Source of the DNA: Streptomyces brevispora
GTDB lineage: Bacteria; Actinomycetota; Actinomycetes; Streptomycetales; Streptomycetaceae
DNA: 64,000 nt
Assembly: GCF_007829885.1 (NCBI RefSeq)
Contig: NZ_VIWW01000001.1
Location: 4,092,001-4,156,000, forward strand
Reading direction: 5' to 3'
Part shown: positions 51,227 through 60,962 of the stretch, piece after piece
How the letters are laid out: every line of letters begins with the position of its first letter
How positions within the stretch are numbered: the first letter of the stretch is position 1
Notes under the pieces: generated by a model
Told to the model about the DNA's origin: nothing
What the model saw: only the letters and a program-made list of their open reading frames with translations
Databases searched by the model: none
Made by a program: the position numbers and the translations under genes

Positions 51227-52194
51227 TGGTAGAGCGTGCCCGTGTTGAGGACCGGCTGCACCGCGCGGTCGCCGCACAGCACCACCATCAGATTGCTCAC
51301 CATGGCCGCCTTCCGCTCCGGGTCGAGCTCGACGATGTCCTGCTCGGCGATCCGGCTGAGAGCCATCTCGACCATGCCGACGGCGCCCTCCACGATCTGC
51401 TGCCGCGCCGCGACCACGGCGCCGGCCTGCTGGCGCTGGAGCATCGCGGAGGCGATCTCGGGGGCGTACGCGAGGTGGCTGAAGCGCGACTCGATGATCC
51501 GGACGCCCGCGGCCTGCACCCGTGCCGTCAGCTCCACGGCCAGCTTCTCGGTGATCTCCTCGGCGTTGCCCCGCAGCGAGAGGCCACCCTCGTCGTGGGC
51601 GTCGTACGGGTACTCGATCGCGATGTGCCGGACGGCCGCCTCGGTCTGGGTGGCGACGAACTCAAGGAAGTCGTCGACCTCGAAGAGGGCCTGTGCGGTG
51701 TCCTCGACCTTCCAGACGACGATCGCGGCCAGCTCGATCGGGTTGCCGTAGGCGTCGTTGACCTTGAGGACCGCGGTCTCGTGGTTGCGGACGCGGGTGG
51801 AGATCTTGCGGCTGGAGGTCAGCGGGTTGATCCAGCGCAGACCGTCGGAACGGATCGTGCCCACGTACCGGCCGAAGAGCTGGATGACCCGGGCCTCGCC
51901 CGGTGCGACCATCTTCACACCGCCCATGCAGAAGAACGAGACGATGACGAGCAACACCCCGAGGACGCAGACCGGGACGCCGACGCCGTTGTTCCCGTTC
52001 GAGCCGATGACGCCGCCGACGATGGCCAGCCCGACGCCGACGATCACGCCGATCACCGTCAGCAGCAGGCCGAGGCCGCCCGCGATGCTGTGCGCCTTCG
52101 TCTCGCGGACCTGCGGTTCCGGCATCTGCGGCGCGTCCGGCGTGAGGTCGGCCGACGGTGTGGTGGTGGTGGCCGGAACGTGTGGGTCAGTCAT
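51223..52194 (-). CDS. SPFH/Band 7 (stomatin/prohibitin-like) membrane protein
   Basis: A 323-residue SPFH protein. An N-terminal disordered part (1-35), two hydrophobic helices (about 35-90), then the SPFH domain (about 95-280): VAPGEARVIQLFGRYVGT, RIIESRFSHLAYAPEIASAMLQRQQ. It organises membrane microdomains and interacts with proteases in other bacteria. The start at ATG 52194 follows GGGGGATT. Its promoter region contains a clear AATGTG-N4-CACATT repeat. Confidence 0.92.
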   Translation of the reverse strand: MTDPHVPATTTTPSADLTPDAPQMPEPQVRETKAHSIAGGLGLLLTVIGVIVGVGLAIVGGVIGSNGNNGVGVPVCVLGVLLVIVSFFCMGGVKMVAPGEARVIQLFGRYVGTIRSDGLRWINPLTSSRKISTRVRNHETAVLKVNDAYGNPIELAAIVVWKVEDTAQALFEVDDFLEFVATQTEAAVRHIAIEYPYDAHDEGGLSLRGNAEEITEKLAVELTARVQAAGVRIIESRFSHLAYAPEIASAMLQRQQAGAVVAARQQIVEGAVGMVEMALSRIAEQDIVELDPERKAAMVSNLMVVLCGDRAVQPVLNTGTLYQ

Positions 52195-52231
52195 GGAATC
52201 CCCCGTGTGGATGGGCTGGCACAACGCTAGC

Positions 52232-52247
52232 AATGTGATTACACATT
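52232..52247. promoter_or_regulatory. Palindrome in the SPFH promoter
   Basis: AATGTG-ATTA-CACATT, perfect 6-bp arms. On the minus strand it lies just upstream of GCTAGCGTTG, a likely -10 region. GntR-type regulators recognise such TGTG-CACA repeats; the regulator is not known. The 222-nt intergene (52195-52416) also holds the promoter of the divergent PBP gene. Confidence 0.6.
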
Positions 52248-52416
52248 AACTGATTTGGCAACCCTGAGCGCCTCTCATGAGTCGGTTCCCTTGAAAGCGG
52301 GTGCTGATTGTCACGTACGGAAACGGGTGGATCGTTGGCTTTCCGCCCTTGCCAACGGTGTTAGCTGGCAGGTCCGAGCTGATCCGGTCGAGCAGAGAAA
52401 CGGGAGCAACACAGCA

Positions 52417-54714
52417 ATGGGTCGAGCGGATGCGCGACGAGCCCAGCGGCACGGGTCGCGGCGGGCCGTGAAGAGCGGCGGCATACGCAGGCTCTTCACC
52501 TGGCGAAAACTACTGGGCGCGGCCTTCGGGCTCTGCCTGCTGGGCATGGGCGCGTTCGCCGTGCTCTACATGGTCGTGCAGGTACCGGAGGGCAACGCGC
52601 AGGCCAGGCTCCAGGCCAACGTCTACAAGTACTCCGACGGCACGTTGCTGGCCCGGACGGGCGAGATCAACCGGGAGATAGTGAGCCTCGCCGAGGTGCC
52701 CAAGGACGTTCAGCGGACCTTCGTGGCCGCCGAGAACAAGTCCTTCTACCACGACCAGGGCGTCGACTTCAAAGGCACCGCCCGTGGCCTGATCAACACC
52801 GTTTCCGGCAAGGGCAAGCAGGGTGGCTCGACCATCACCCAGCAGTACGTCAAGAACTACTACCTCGACGCGGACCAGACGGTCACCCGCAAGCTCAAAG
52901 AGCTGGTCATCTCGCTGAAGGTCGACCAGCAGCGGAGCAAGAGCGAGATCCTCGCCGGGTACATCAACACCAGTTACTACGGCCGCGGCGCCTACGGGAT
53001 CCAGGCCGCGGCACAGGCGTACTACGGCAAGGACGCCAAGGACCTGGACGTCGCCGAGGGCGCCTACCTCGCAGCCCTGCTCCAGGCCCCGAGCCAGTAC
53101 GACTGGGCCGTCGCCACCCCGAGGGGGAAGGCGCTCGTCAAGGAGCGCTGGAACTACGTGCTGGACAACATGGTCGGGGAGCACTGGCTGGACTCCGGCG
53201 CGCGCCAGGGGATGAAGTTCAAGATTCCGCAGACCCCGAAGCCGGCGGAGGGGATCACCGGCCAGAAGGGCTACATCGTCAACGCGGCCCGTGCGGTGGT
53301 GCAGAAGCAGGAGAACATCACCGACGCGCAGTTCGACGTCGGCGGCTGGACGATCATCGTCAACATCGACAAGAAGAAGCAGCGGCAGCTGGAGAAGTCG
53401 GTCAAGACGAAGCTGATCGACAAGCTGGACACCAAGGGGCGCAAGCTCGACAAGGACGTCCAGGCCGGCGCGGTCTCGGTCGAACCGAAGACCGGCAAGG
53501 TGCTCGCCCTGTACGGCGGACGCGGCCTGACCGAGCACTGGACGTCGAACGCCACCCGGCGCGACTACCAGCCCGCCTCCACCTTCAAGCCGATCATCCT
53601 CGCCGCCGCACTCGACCAGGAGTCGCAGACCCAGGACGACCAGCAGATCACCGCCAACACCCGCTACGACGGCACGAGCAAGCGCCCGGTCAAGGGCAGC
53701 GACGACGCCTTCGCACCGGAGAACGAGGACGACCAGAACTACGGCCAGGTCACCGTCCAGACCGCGATGAACAAGTCCATCAACTCCGTCTTCGCGCAGA
53801 TGGGCGTGGACGTCGGCATGGACCGCGTGATGCAGACCGCGGGCAAGCTCGGCATGGATGTGAAGGGACTCCCGGCGGTGCCGGCGCAGACACTCGGCTC
53901 CATGGGCGCGAGCCCGATGGAGATGGCCGGGATCTACGCGACCCTCGACAACCACGGCAAGAAGGTCACGCCGCAGATCGTGAAGTCCGCCCAGAAGCAG
54001 GGCGACGAACCGGTCAAGCTGCCCGACGCGATCGGCGACCAGGTGATCAAGCGCCAGGCCGCGGACTCCGTGACCTCCGTGCTGACCGGTGTGGTCGACG
54101 ACGGTACGGCCCACCAGGCGGTGCGTAACGCCGAGGGACTGGCCGACCAGCAGATCGCGGGCAAGACCGGTACGTCGGACGACAACAAGTCGGCCTGGTT
54201 CACCGGCTACACCCCGGACCTGGTCACCTCGGTGGGCCTCTTCGGTGAGGCCGCCTTCCCCCGCACCGCCGACGACGGCAAGAAGCTGCGGACCGGGTCC
54301 CAGGTGCCGCTGAAGGGCGCCGGCGGTGGCGGCCGGGTCAACGGCGGTGGCTTCCCGGCCGAGATCTGGGCGGACTTCACCGCTCAGGCGATGGGCGCGC
54401 CGAGCAAGTTCGACCTCGACACCGACATGGGCGCGGCGGTCACCCCGCCGCCGGACACCAGCTCGCCCAGCCCGAGCACCTCGCCCTCCGACAAGGCGTC
54501 CCCGTCGAAGAGGCCGTCCAGCCCGCCCCCGTCGTCGAATCCGCCGACGCGGAGCGAGACGCCGGTGACACCGCCGCCCGTCACTCCCTCGGACGACCCG
54601 ACGACGGACCCGCCCACCGACCCGACGACCGAGCCGGGACCGACGAGCCCGACCGACCCCCCGGTGAACCCGGGGGACAGCCGGCCCAACGGCGACAACA
54701 GCCTGACGCAGTGA
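52417..54714 (+). CDS. Class A penicillin-binding protein (transglycosylase/transpeptidase)
   Basis: A 765-residue bifunctional cell-wall synthase. One membrane helix (about 31-54), a GT51 domain (about 68-245; TFVAAENKSFYHDQGVDFKG with Glu106, GGSTITQQYVKN), and a transpeptidase domain (about 335-650) with QPASTFKPI (SxxK), KSINSVF (SxN) and AGKTGTSDDNKSAWFTGY (KTG). A long Pro/Ser/Thr/Asp-rich tail (about 665-765) is typical of actinobacterial PBP1-like proteins. Start at ATG 52417 after GGGAG; the longer frame runs into the SPFH promoter. All catalytic residues are intact. Confidence 0.95.
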   Translation: MGRADARRAQRHGSRRAVKSGGIRRLFTWRKLLGAAFGLCLLGMGAFAVLYMVVQVPEGNAQARLQANVYKYSDGTLLARTGEINREIVSLAEVPKDVQRTFVAAENKSFYHDQGVDFKGTARGLINTVSGKGKQGGSTITQQYVKNYYLDADQTVTRKLKELVISLKVDQQRSKSEILAGYINTSYYGRGAYGIQAAAQAYYGKDAKDLDVAEGAYLAALLQAPSQYDWAVATPRGKALVKERWNYVLDNMVGEHWLDSGARQGMKFKIPQTPKPAEGITGQKGYIVNAARAVVQKQENITDAQFDVGGWTIIVNIDKKKQRQLEKSVKTKLIDKLDTKGRKLDKDVQAGAVSVEPKTGKVLALYGGRGLTEHWTSNATRRDYQPASTFKPIILAAALDQESQTQDDQQITANTRYDGTSKRPVKGSDDAFAPENEDDQNYGQVTVQTAMNKSINSVFAQMGVDVGMDRVMQTAGKLGMDVKGLPAVPAQTLGSMGASPMEMAGIYATLDNHGKKVTPQIVKSAQKQGDEPVKLPDAIGDQVIKRQAADSVTSVLTGVVDDGTAHQAVRNAEGLADQQIAGKTGTSDDNKSAWFTGYTPDLVTSVGLFGEAAFPRTADDGKKLRTGSQVPLKGAGGGGRVNGGGFPAEIWADFTAQAMGAPSKFDLDTDMGAAVTPPPDTSSPSPSTSPSDKASPSKRPSSPPPSSNPPTRSETPVTPPPVTPSDDPTTDPPTDPTTEPGPTSPTDPPVNPGDSRPNGDNSLTQ

Positions 54715-54720
54715 CCACCG

Positions 54721-54764
54721 GAACGGGCGGTGTACGAGGAGTCCTCCTCGTACACCGCCCGTTC
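54721..54764. terminator. Long bidirectional terminator
   Basis: Perfect 20-bp stem (54721-54740 with 54745-54764) around GTCC, between convergent PBP and catalase genes. Confidence 0.9.
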
Positions 54765-54784
54765 CGTCGTTCCGGCGGCCGGGG

Positions 54785-56254
54785 TCAGCCGCCGTTGACC
54801 TTCTTCGCGACCCGGTCGCCGAGGTCCTTGTCCACGTTGCGCCAGTACTGCAGCGCCCGGTCCAGAACGGGGCGGCTCACACCGTCCAGCAGATGGCCGG
54901 AAATGTTGGACACCAGCCGTTCCCGCGCCGCGTCGTCGAGGACCGTACGCACCAACGTGCCCGCCTGGCCCCAGTCGTCGTCGTCCCGGCGCAGCGTGTA
55001 CGCCTCGTGCACCATCTCGCCCGCGGTGGCCCAGCCGGCCGGCTCGCCGAAGCGGTCGGTGTCCGCCGCCGGACCGCCGTACGAGTTCGGGGCGTAGACC
55101 GCGCCCGTACGCGACGGCTCGTACCGCATCGGGCCGTCCTTCGAGTACGAGTTGCGCGAGAAGCGCGGCCGGTTCGGCGGGAGCTGCGCGTAGTTCGGGC
55201 CGATCCGGTACCGGTGGGTGTCCGGGTACGAGAACAGCCGGCCCAGCAGCATCTTGTCGGGCGACGGACCGATGCCGGGCACCAGGTTCGACGGCTCGAA
55301 GGACGACTGCTCGATGTGGACGAAGAAGTCCTCGGGGTTCTCGTTCAGCGTCATCCGGCCGACCTCGGTCAGCGGGTAGTCGCCGTGCGGCCAGACCTTG
55401 GTCAGGTCGAACGGGTTGAACCGGTAGTCCGGGGCGTCGTCGAACGGCATGATCTGGACCGAGAGCGTCCAGCTCGGGTGGTCGCCGCGCTTGATCGACT
55501 CGAACAGGTCCCGGCGGTGGACGTCACCGTCGGTCCCGGCCATCGCGTCGGCCTCGTCCTGGGTGAAGAACTCGATGCCCTGGTCGGTCTTGAAGTGGTA
55601 CTTGACCCAGAACCGCTCGCCGCCCGCGTTCACCCACATGTAGGTGTGCGAGCTGAAGCCGTCCATGTTCCGGTACGTCTTGGGGATGCCCCGGTCGCCC
55701 ATCAGCCACGTCACCTGGTGCGCGCTCTCGGGGGAGAGGGTCCAGAAGTCCCACTGCATGTCGTGGTCGCGCACCCCGCTGTCGGGGCGGCGCTTCTGCG
55801 AGCGGATGAAGTCCTGGAACTTCATCGGGTCCCGCACGAAGAAGACCGGCGTGTTGTTGCCGACCATGTCGTAGTTGCCGTGCTCGGTGTAGAACTTCAG
55901 CGCGAAACCGCGGGGGTCGCGCCAGGTGTCGGGGGAGCCCTGTTCACCGGCGACCGTGGAGAAGCGGGCGAGCATGGCGGTCTGTTTGCCCGGCTGGAAG
56001 AGGTCGGCCTTGGTGAACTGGCTGACGTCGTTGGTCACCTGGAAGATGCCGTACGCGCCGGACCCCTTCGCATGGACCACGCGCTCGGGGACCCGTTCAC
56101 GGTTGAACTGGGCCATCTTCTCGATCAAATAGTGATCCTGCAGCAGGATCGGGCCGTCCGTCCCGACGGTGAGCGAGTGTTCGTCGCTCTCCACCGGGAT
56201 TCCGGCGTTGTTCGTGGTGTAAGGGGCGTTCTTGGTCCTGGATTCCTCGGCCAC
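54785..56254 (-). CDS. Monofunctional heme catalase
   Basis: A 489-residue small-subunit catalase that dismutates H2O2. Distal His61 in ERVVHAKGSGAYG (the usual GAG is GSG), Asn in GNNTPVFFVRDP, and the proximal heme-ligand motif RLFSYPDTHRYRIGPNY. Length and layout match clade 3 catalases. No Fur/CatR gene adjoins it, so control is unlinked. The promoter lies in 56255-56377, which also has a GCCGAC-N5-GTCGGC hairpin. Confidence 0.96.
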   Translation of the reverse strand: MAEESRTKNAPYTTNNAGIPVESDEHSLTVGTDGPILLQDHYLIEKMAQFNRERVPERVVHAKGSGAYGIFQVTNDVSQFTKADLFQPGKQTAMLARFSTVAGEQGSPDTWRDPRGFALKFYTEHGNYDMVGNNTPVFFVRDPMKFQDFIRSQKRRPDSGVRDHDMQWDFWTLSPESAHQVTWLMGDRGIPKTYRNMDGFSSHTYMWVNAGGERFWVKYHFKTDQGIEFFTQDEADAMAGTDGDVHRRDLFESIKRGDHPSWTLSVQIMPFDDAPDYRFNPFDLTKVWPHGDYPLTEVGRMTLNENPEDFFVHIEQSSFEPSNLVPGIGPSPDKMLLGRLFSYPDTHRYRIGPNYAQLPPNRPRFSRNSYSKDGPMRYEPSRTGAVYAPNSYGGPAADTDRFGEPAGWATAGEMVHEAYTLRRDDDDWGQAGTLVRTVLDDAARERLVSNISGHLLDGVSRPVLDRALQYWRNVDKDLGDRVAKKVNGG

Positions 56255-56377
56255 GAGCGTCCTCCCGTCGGTGGGGGTATCGATCAGGTCGCGTCGTACA
56301 CGTCTGAAGTCAACTCCGCCGACAGGAGGTCGGCAACATTTGGATACCGTCCGTGACGGTTCCCGCTCGGGGCCCGG

Positions 56378-58294
56378 CTACTGAACTCCGGTCGGCATCT
56401 CGAACCAGACGACCTTGCCCGACGACAGGCGCGTCGCACCCCACCGCCGGGCCAGCCGGTTCACCAGGAACAGACCGCGGCCGCCCTCGTCCATGTCCCG
56501 GGCACGGCGCTGGCGGGGCAGTTGCGGAGAGTCGTCACCGACCTCGCAGCGCAGGATGTCGGTCCGCAGCAGCCGCAGCGTCACCGGCCGCTCCGCATAC
56601 CGCACGGCGTTGGTCACCACCTCGCTGACCAGCAGCTCCACCGAGTCCGACAGGTCGTCCAGACCCCATCGGCTGAGCGCGCGGCGGGCCAGCCTGCGGG
56701 CCCGTCCCGGGGCGGAGTCCTCCGGCTCCAGGAACCAGTAGGCGACATCGCTCGGCGCGATCCCGTCGAAGCGGGCGGCGAGCAGGGCGATGTCGTCGTC
56801 CCGGTCGCCGGGACCGAGCATGTCCAGCACGTCGTCGCAGAGGGCCTCCAGCGGCGGCGAGTGGTCGGGCCCGGTCAGCCGGGCGGTGGTGGCCAGCCGC
56901 TCGCGCAGCTGCTCGATGCCGGTCCAGACGTCCCGGAGGCGGGACTCCACCAGACCGTCGGTGTAGAGGAGCAGGGTGGCGCCCGCGGGCGCGTCCAGCT
57001 CGACGGCCTCGAAGTCGACCCCGCCGACGCCGATCGGGGCACCGGGCGGCACCCGCAGCACCTCGGCGTGGCCGCCGAGGTGGAGCAGCACGGGCGGCGG
57101 GTGCCCGGCGTTGGCGATGGTGATGCGGTGCGCGACCGGGTCGTACACCGCGTACAGGCAGGTCGCCATGCGGTCGCTGCCGAGCCGCTGCGCCTGCTCG
57201 TCGAGGTGGTGCAGCACCTCCTGCGGCGGCAGGTCGAGACCGGCCAGGGTCTGTGCGGTGGTGCGCAGCTGGCCCATGATCGCGGCGGAGGTCATGGAGT
57301 GGCCCATGACGTCGCCGACGACCAGGGCGACCCTGCTGCCGGGCAGCGGGATCGCGTCGTACCAGTCGCCGCCGACCCGGGCCGTCTCGGCGGCCGGGAG
57401 GTAGCGGGAGGCGAGCCGGACACCGGTGGGCTGCGGCAGCGAGTCGGGCAGCATGGTGCGCTGGAGCTCGTCGGCGATGTAGGCCTCGCGCCCGTACAGC
57501 ACGGCCTTGTCGATGCCGAGCGCGGTGTGCGTCGCCAGCTGGGCCGCGACCAGCAGGTCGTTGGCCTCGAACGGCGGGCGTTCGGTACCGCGCAGGAAGA
57601 CCGCCGCGCCGATCACCCGGCGCCGGCCGCGCAGCGGGGCCAGGATCGCCCGGTGTCCGGACGGCACCGTACGGCCCGCGCCGAGCAGCTCGGGCAGTGC
57701 GGCACGGGCCGCGGCGGAGTCGCCGAAGACCGGCCGCACCCCGCGCAGCACCTCGGCCAGCGCACCGCCGGGGAGGACCTCGCACAGTTCGGCGGCGGGC
57801 GTCAGGTCGGTCTGCGGATCGATGACGGCCGGCCGGAGCCGCTCGCTCTCCGAGAGCCCGTCGGTGATCTCGTCGCTCAGCCGCAGCCGGTCGGAGCGGC
57901 GCAGCCGCAGCACGAACGGGTTGACGGGGCGCTCGTCGCCGACCGGCAGCGGGTCGCGGAGGTAGACCAGTATGGCGTCGGAGAACGTCGGCACGCTGGC
58001 CCGGCACAGACCCAGCACGATCTCGTCCAGATCTATCCCGCGGGCGATCCGGCGGGTCGCGGCACCCACGAAGCGCAGCCGGTCGCCCTCGCGGCGGGCT
58101 GCCGCCTGCGGGTCGGGGCCCGCCGCGGGCCCCGACCCGGCCGCGGTCGGACCGGGGCCCTTGGCCGGGGCCGGGATCGCCGTGGTGGCGGCGGCGGGCG
58201 CCGACGCGGCGTCCCGCTGCCGCGGCCGGGTGCGTTCCTGTGGCCGGGCGGCGAGAGGCTGCCGGCCTTCGTGGGAGGTGGGATGCTCCGTCAC
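56378..58294 (-). CDS. SpoIIE-type PP2C phosphatase with GAF and HATPase domains
   Basis: A 638-residue regulatory phosphatase. A disordered N-terminus (1-70; Ala/Pro/Arg-rich), a GAF domain (about 75-260), a SpoIIE/PP2C domain (about 280-480; VGGDWYDAIPLPGSRVALVVGDVMGH, LLLYTDGLVESR, DRDDDIALLAARF) and a C-terminal anti-sigma-type HATPase (about 500-635; ELLVSEVVTNAVRYAE, GRGLFLVNRLARRWG). Streptomyces have many such proteins for anti-anti-sigma control. GTG 58294 is likely but the SD is weak; an ATG 38 codons upstream is possible. Confidence 0.9.
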   Translation of the reverse strand: MTEHPTSHEGRQPLAARPQERTRPRQRDAASAPAAATTAIPAPAKGPGPTAAGSGPAAGPDPQAAARREGDRLRFVGAATRRIARGIDLDEIVLGLCRASVPTFSDAILVYLRDPLPVGDERPVNPFVLRLRRSDRLRLSDEITDGLSESERLRPAVIDPQTDLTPAAELCEVLPGGALAEVLRGVRPVFGDSAAARAALPELLGAGRTVPSGHRAILAPLRGRRRVIGAAVFLRGTERPPFEANDLLVAAQLATHTALGIDKAVLYGREAYIADELQRTMLPDSLPQPTGVRLASRYLPAAETARVGGDWYDAIPLPGSRVALVVGDVMGHSMTSAAIMGQLRTTAQTLAGLDLPPQEVLHHLDEQAQRLGSDRMATCLYAVYDPVAHRITIANAGHPPPVLLHLGGHAEVLRVPPGAPIGVGGVDFEAVELDAPAGATLLLYTDGLVESRLRDVWTGIEQLRERLATTARLTGPDHSPPLEALCDDVLDMLGPGDRDDDIALLAARFDGIAPSDVAYWFLEPEDSAPGRARRLARRALSRWGLDDLSDSVELLVSEVVTNAVRYAERPVTLRLLRTDILRCEVGDDSPQLPRQRRARDMDEGGRGLFLVNRLARRWGATRLSSGKVVWFEMPTGVQ

Positions 58295-58680
58295 GCTTGG
58301 GGTTCCGTCCGTCCGGGCCGGTTGTATGAGGCAATCACCTTGTGGGGCGCTACTGTCCCCCGGCAGGAGCGGCAATGACAACGGCTGACACCGTTTGCCC
58401 CGGAACACCGGGCCGAAACCGGACGTCCGGGATCGGAATCGGTGACAACGTTTTCCGTGGTGGAGCTGCGAAAAGCGTGCACATCTCCACCCCCTCGTAG
58501 TGGCTCATGCGGTTCGGGCAACTCGTGCGACTCGTACGACTGATGCGGGCCATGAAGCGTGCAGCTCGTGCGATGACGTGATGATCTACGGTCAGCTCGT
58601 GTGCGGCGCCCGTGGGTTGGGGTGGATCGGCCTTCATCGGGACGATCCTACGTTTGTCCCCCTGGGGTGCATCAAGGGTC
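58295..58680. other. Gene-free region with CTCGTGCGA repeats
   Basis: 386 nt between the phosphatase and a DUF402 gene. Several copies of CTCGTGCGA and related 9-mers occur at 58525-58580. No tRNA, no clear operator. A 122-residue minus-strand frame here (58350-58718) has no coding character. Confidence 0.4.
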
Positions 58681-59379
58681 TCACGACGGCATGGCGGAGG
58701 GGGTGCGGTCCCAGTCATCCGGAAGCGCGGGTACCCGCCAGTGCGGATCCGGCCGCCAGTCCTCCCAGCCGTCCCGGAACGGCGCCCCCCATTCGCGGAT
58801 CACCCCGACCGCCGCGCGCCCCGCCGCCCGCACCCGCCGCGCGGTCGCGGAGGACATCAGGCCGACCCGCTGGGCTTGGGCGAACTCGTCCTCGTCGCGC
58901 CAGAGCCAGCTGCGGTCCGGGTAGACGGAGATGTCGAGGAAGTGGTCCTCGGAGTCGATGCCGCCGGCCCAGCGGGTACGCGGTTCCTCCAGGTTCACGT
59001 ACCAGCTGCGGAACTGCCAGCCGTGCTCCCAGAACAGCCAGACCGACCACGGCTCGCCGGGCCTGGCCAGCTTCAGCACCCCGCTGCCCAGCCAGGGCGA
59101 GCGGGCGGTGGTGCGCGGTGCGGTGTACCGGGTGGCGAGCGGCTCGGCGTGCACGTCGGTGCCGTTCGCCAGCACCGGCTTCACGCACTCGGTGCCGGGC
59201 GCCACCCAGACGGCGAGCAGCTCGTCGGTGTCCTGCGCGACGGTGACCGGACGGCAGATGTGCACCGGGTTCGGCGTCCGGCCGGGCGCGGGGCCGTGCC
59301 GCAGTGGTCCGATGCCGCGGTAGCGCCACAGGATCTGATCACCCGGCGCCCAGTGCTCGATGTCTCCGGTACCTGCCAT
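58681..59379 (-). CDS. DUF402 domain protein
   Basis: A 232-residue soluble protein of the DUF402 family. The core signature WYVNLEEPRTRWAGGIDSEDHFLDI lies at about 125-150, preceded by WQFRS and followed by WLWRDEDEF. DUF402 includes the ribonuclease FAU-1-like domain and nucleoside di/triphosphatases (YgaC/SA1684 type) that use Asp and Glu with metal. The substrate here is unknown. Monocistronic. Confidence 0.87.
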   Translation of the reverse strand: MAGTGDIEHWAPGDQILWRYRGIGPLRHGPAPGRTPNPVHICRPVTVAQDTDELLAVWVAPGTECVKPVLANGTDVHAEPLATRYTAPRTTARSPWLGSGVLKLARPGEPWSVWLFWEHGWQFRSWYVNLEEPRTRWAGGIDSEDHFLDISVYPDRSWLWRDEDEFAQAQRVGLMSSATARRVRAAGRAAVGVIREWGAPFRDGWEDWRPDPHWRVPALPDDWDRTPSAMPS

Positions 59380-59430
59380 GAAGGGATCTTAGGGCCTGTC
59401 CGGCGAGTGGTCCCGTCGCGGAGACGCACG

Positions 59431-60855
59431 TCACGGGCGGGTCATGCGCAACACGTCCAGCGCCTCGTCGAGCTGCTCCACGGTGAGGTCGCCGCGCTCG
59501 ACATACCCCGAGGTCAGCACCACCTCGCGGATCGTCCGCCGTTCGGCGAGGGACTTCTTGGCGACCTTCGCCGCCTCCTCGTACCCGATGTACTTGTTGA
59601 GCGGGGTGACGACGGACGGCGAGGACTCCGCGTACTCCCTGGCCCGCTCCACGTTCGCGGTGATCCCGTCGACCGTGCGGTCCGCGAGCAGCCGGGAGAC
59701 GTTGGCGAGCAGTCGCACCGACTCCAGCAGGTTCTTCGCGATGACCGGGAGCATCACGTTCAGCTCGAAGTTGCCGGCGGCGCCCGCGACGGCGACCGTC
59801 GCGTCGTTCCCCATCACCTGGGCGGCGACCATCAGCACGGCCTCGGGAATGACCGGATTCACCTTCCCCGGCATGATCGAGGAGCCCGGCTGGAGGTCGG
59901 GGAGGTTGATCTCGGCCAGGCCGGTGCGCGGTCCCGAGGCCATCCAGCGCAGATCGTTGGAGATCTTGGTGAGCGAGACCGCGACGGTGCGGAGCTGGCC
60001 GGAGGTCTCCACGAGGCCGTCCCGCGCGCTCTGCGCCTCGAAGTGGTCCCGGGCCTCGGTGAGCGGCAGTCCGGTGGTGCGGGCGACCTCGGCGATCACG
60101 GCGGCCGAGAAGCCGGGCGGGGTGTTGATGCCGGTGCCGACGGCCGTGCCGCCCAGCGGCAGCTCGGCGAGGCGGGGGAGCGAGGCGCGCAGCCGCTCGA
60201 TCCCGTAGCGGATCTGGGCGGCGTACCCACCGAACTCCTGGCCCAGGGTCACCGGGGTGGCGTCCATCAGATGGGTGCGCCCAGCTTTCACGACCGCCGC
60301 GAACTCGGCGGACTTGCGCTCCAGGGCGGCCGCGAGATGGTCCAGGGCCGGGATCAGCTCACCCGTCACCGAGGCCGTCGCGGCGATGTGGATGGAGGAC
60401 GGGAACACGTCGTTGGAGGACTGCGAGGCGTTGACGTGGTCGTTGGGGTGGACCTCGCGGCCGAGGCGCTCGGTGGCGAGGGTGGCCACCACCTCGTTGG
60501 TGTTCATGTTCGACGAGGTGCCCGAGCCGGTCTGGAAGACGTCGATCGGGAAGTGCGCGTCCCAGCGCCCCTCGGCGACCTCGGCCGCGGCGCTCCCGAT
60601 GGCCGCCGCGATCTCCGGGTCGAGCACGTTCAGCTCGGCGTTCACCTTGGCCGCGGCGGCCTTGATACGGGCCAGGGCCTCGATGTGGGCCCGCTCCAGG
60701 CGCTGTCCGGAGACCGGGAAGTTCTCCACGGCCCGCTGGGTCTGGGCCCGCCACTTCGCGTCGGCGGGGACTCTCACCTCGCCCATCGAGTCGTGTTCGA
60801 TGCGGTGCTTCCCGTCAGCGGAGACGCTGTCCGCCGGGATATGAGTGCCGTCCAT
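59431..60855 (-). CDS. fumC: Class II fumarate hydratase
   Basis: A 474-residue homotetrameric iron-independent fumarase that interconverts fumarate and L-malate in the citric acid cycle. Signature GSSIMPGKVNPV, SSNMNTNEV, ASQSSNDVFPSSIHIA and the active-site His in GRTHLMDATPVTLGQEF. AGGAGG lies 9 nt before ATG 60855. Confidence 0.97.
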   Translation of the reverse strand: MDGTHIPADSVSADGKHRIEHDSMGEVRVPADAKWRAQTQRAVENFPVSGQRLERAHIEALARIKAAAAKVNAELNVLDPEIAAAIGSAAAEVAEGRWDAHFPIDVFQTGSGTSSNMNTNEVVATLATERLGREVHPNDHVNASQSSNDVFPSSIHIAATASVTGELIPALDHLAAALERKSAEFAAVVKAGRTHLMDATPVTLGQEFGGYAAQIRYGIERLRASLPRLAELPLGGTAVGTGINTPPGFSAAVIAEVARTTGLPLTEARDHFEAQSARDGLVETSGQLRTVAVSLTKISNDLRWMASGPRTGLAEINLPDLQPGSSIMPGKVNPVIPEAVLMVAAQVMGNDATVAVAGAAGNFELNVMLPVIAKNLLESVRLLANVSRLLADRTVDGITANVERAREYAESSPSVVTPLNKYIGYEEAAKVAKKSLAERRTIREVVLTSGYVERGDLTVEQLDEALDVLRMTRP

Positions 60856-60962
60856 TCCGGTTCAACCTCCTGAAAAAGATGAGCAGTTGTCTTGTTCTGA
60901 CTATTCCCAAGACGCCTACCGACCAGTAAATACCGTGGGTAACAACAATCTCGGGAGGCACA

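Noticed and set aside
58350..58718. 122-residue minus-strand frame upstream of the phosphatase
   Set aside because: Low-complexity, overlaps the DUF402 3' end and has no SD.
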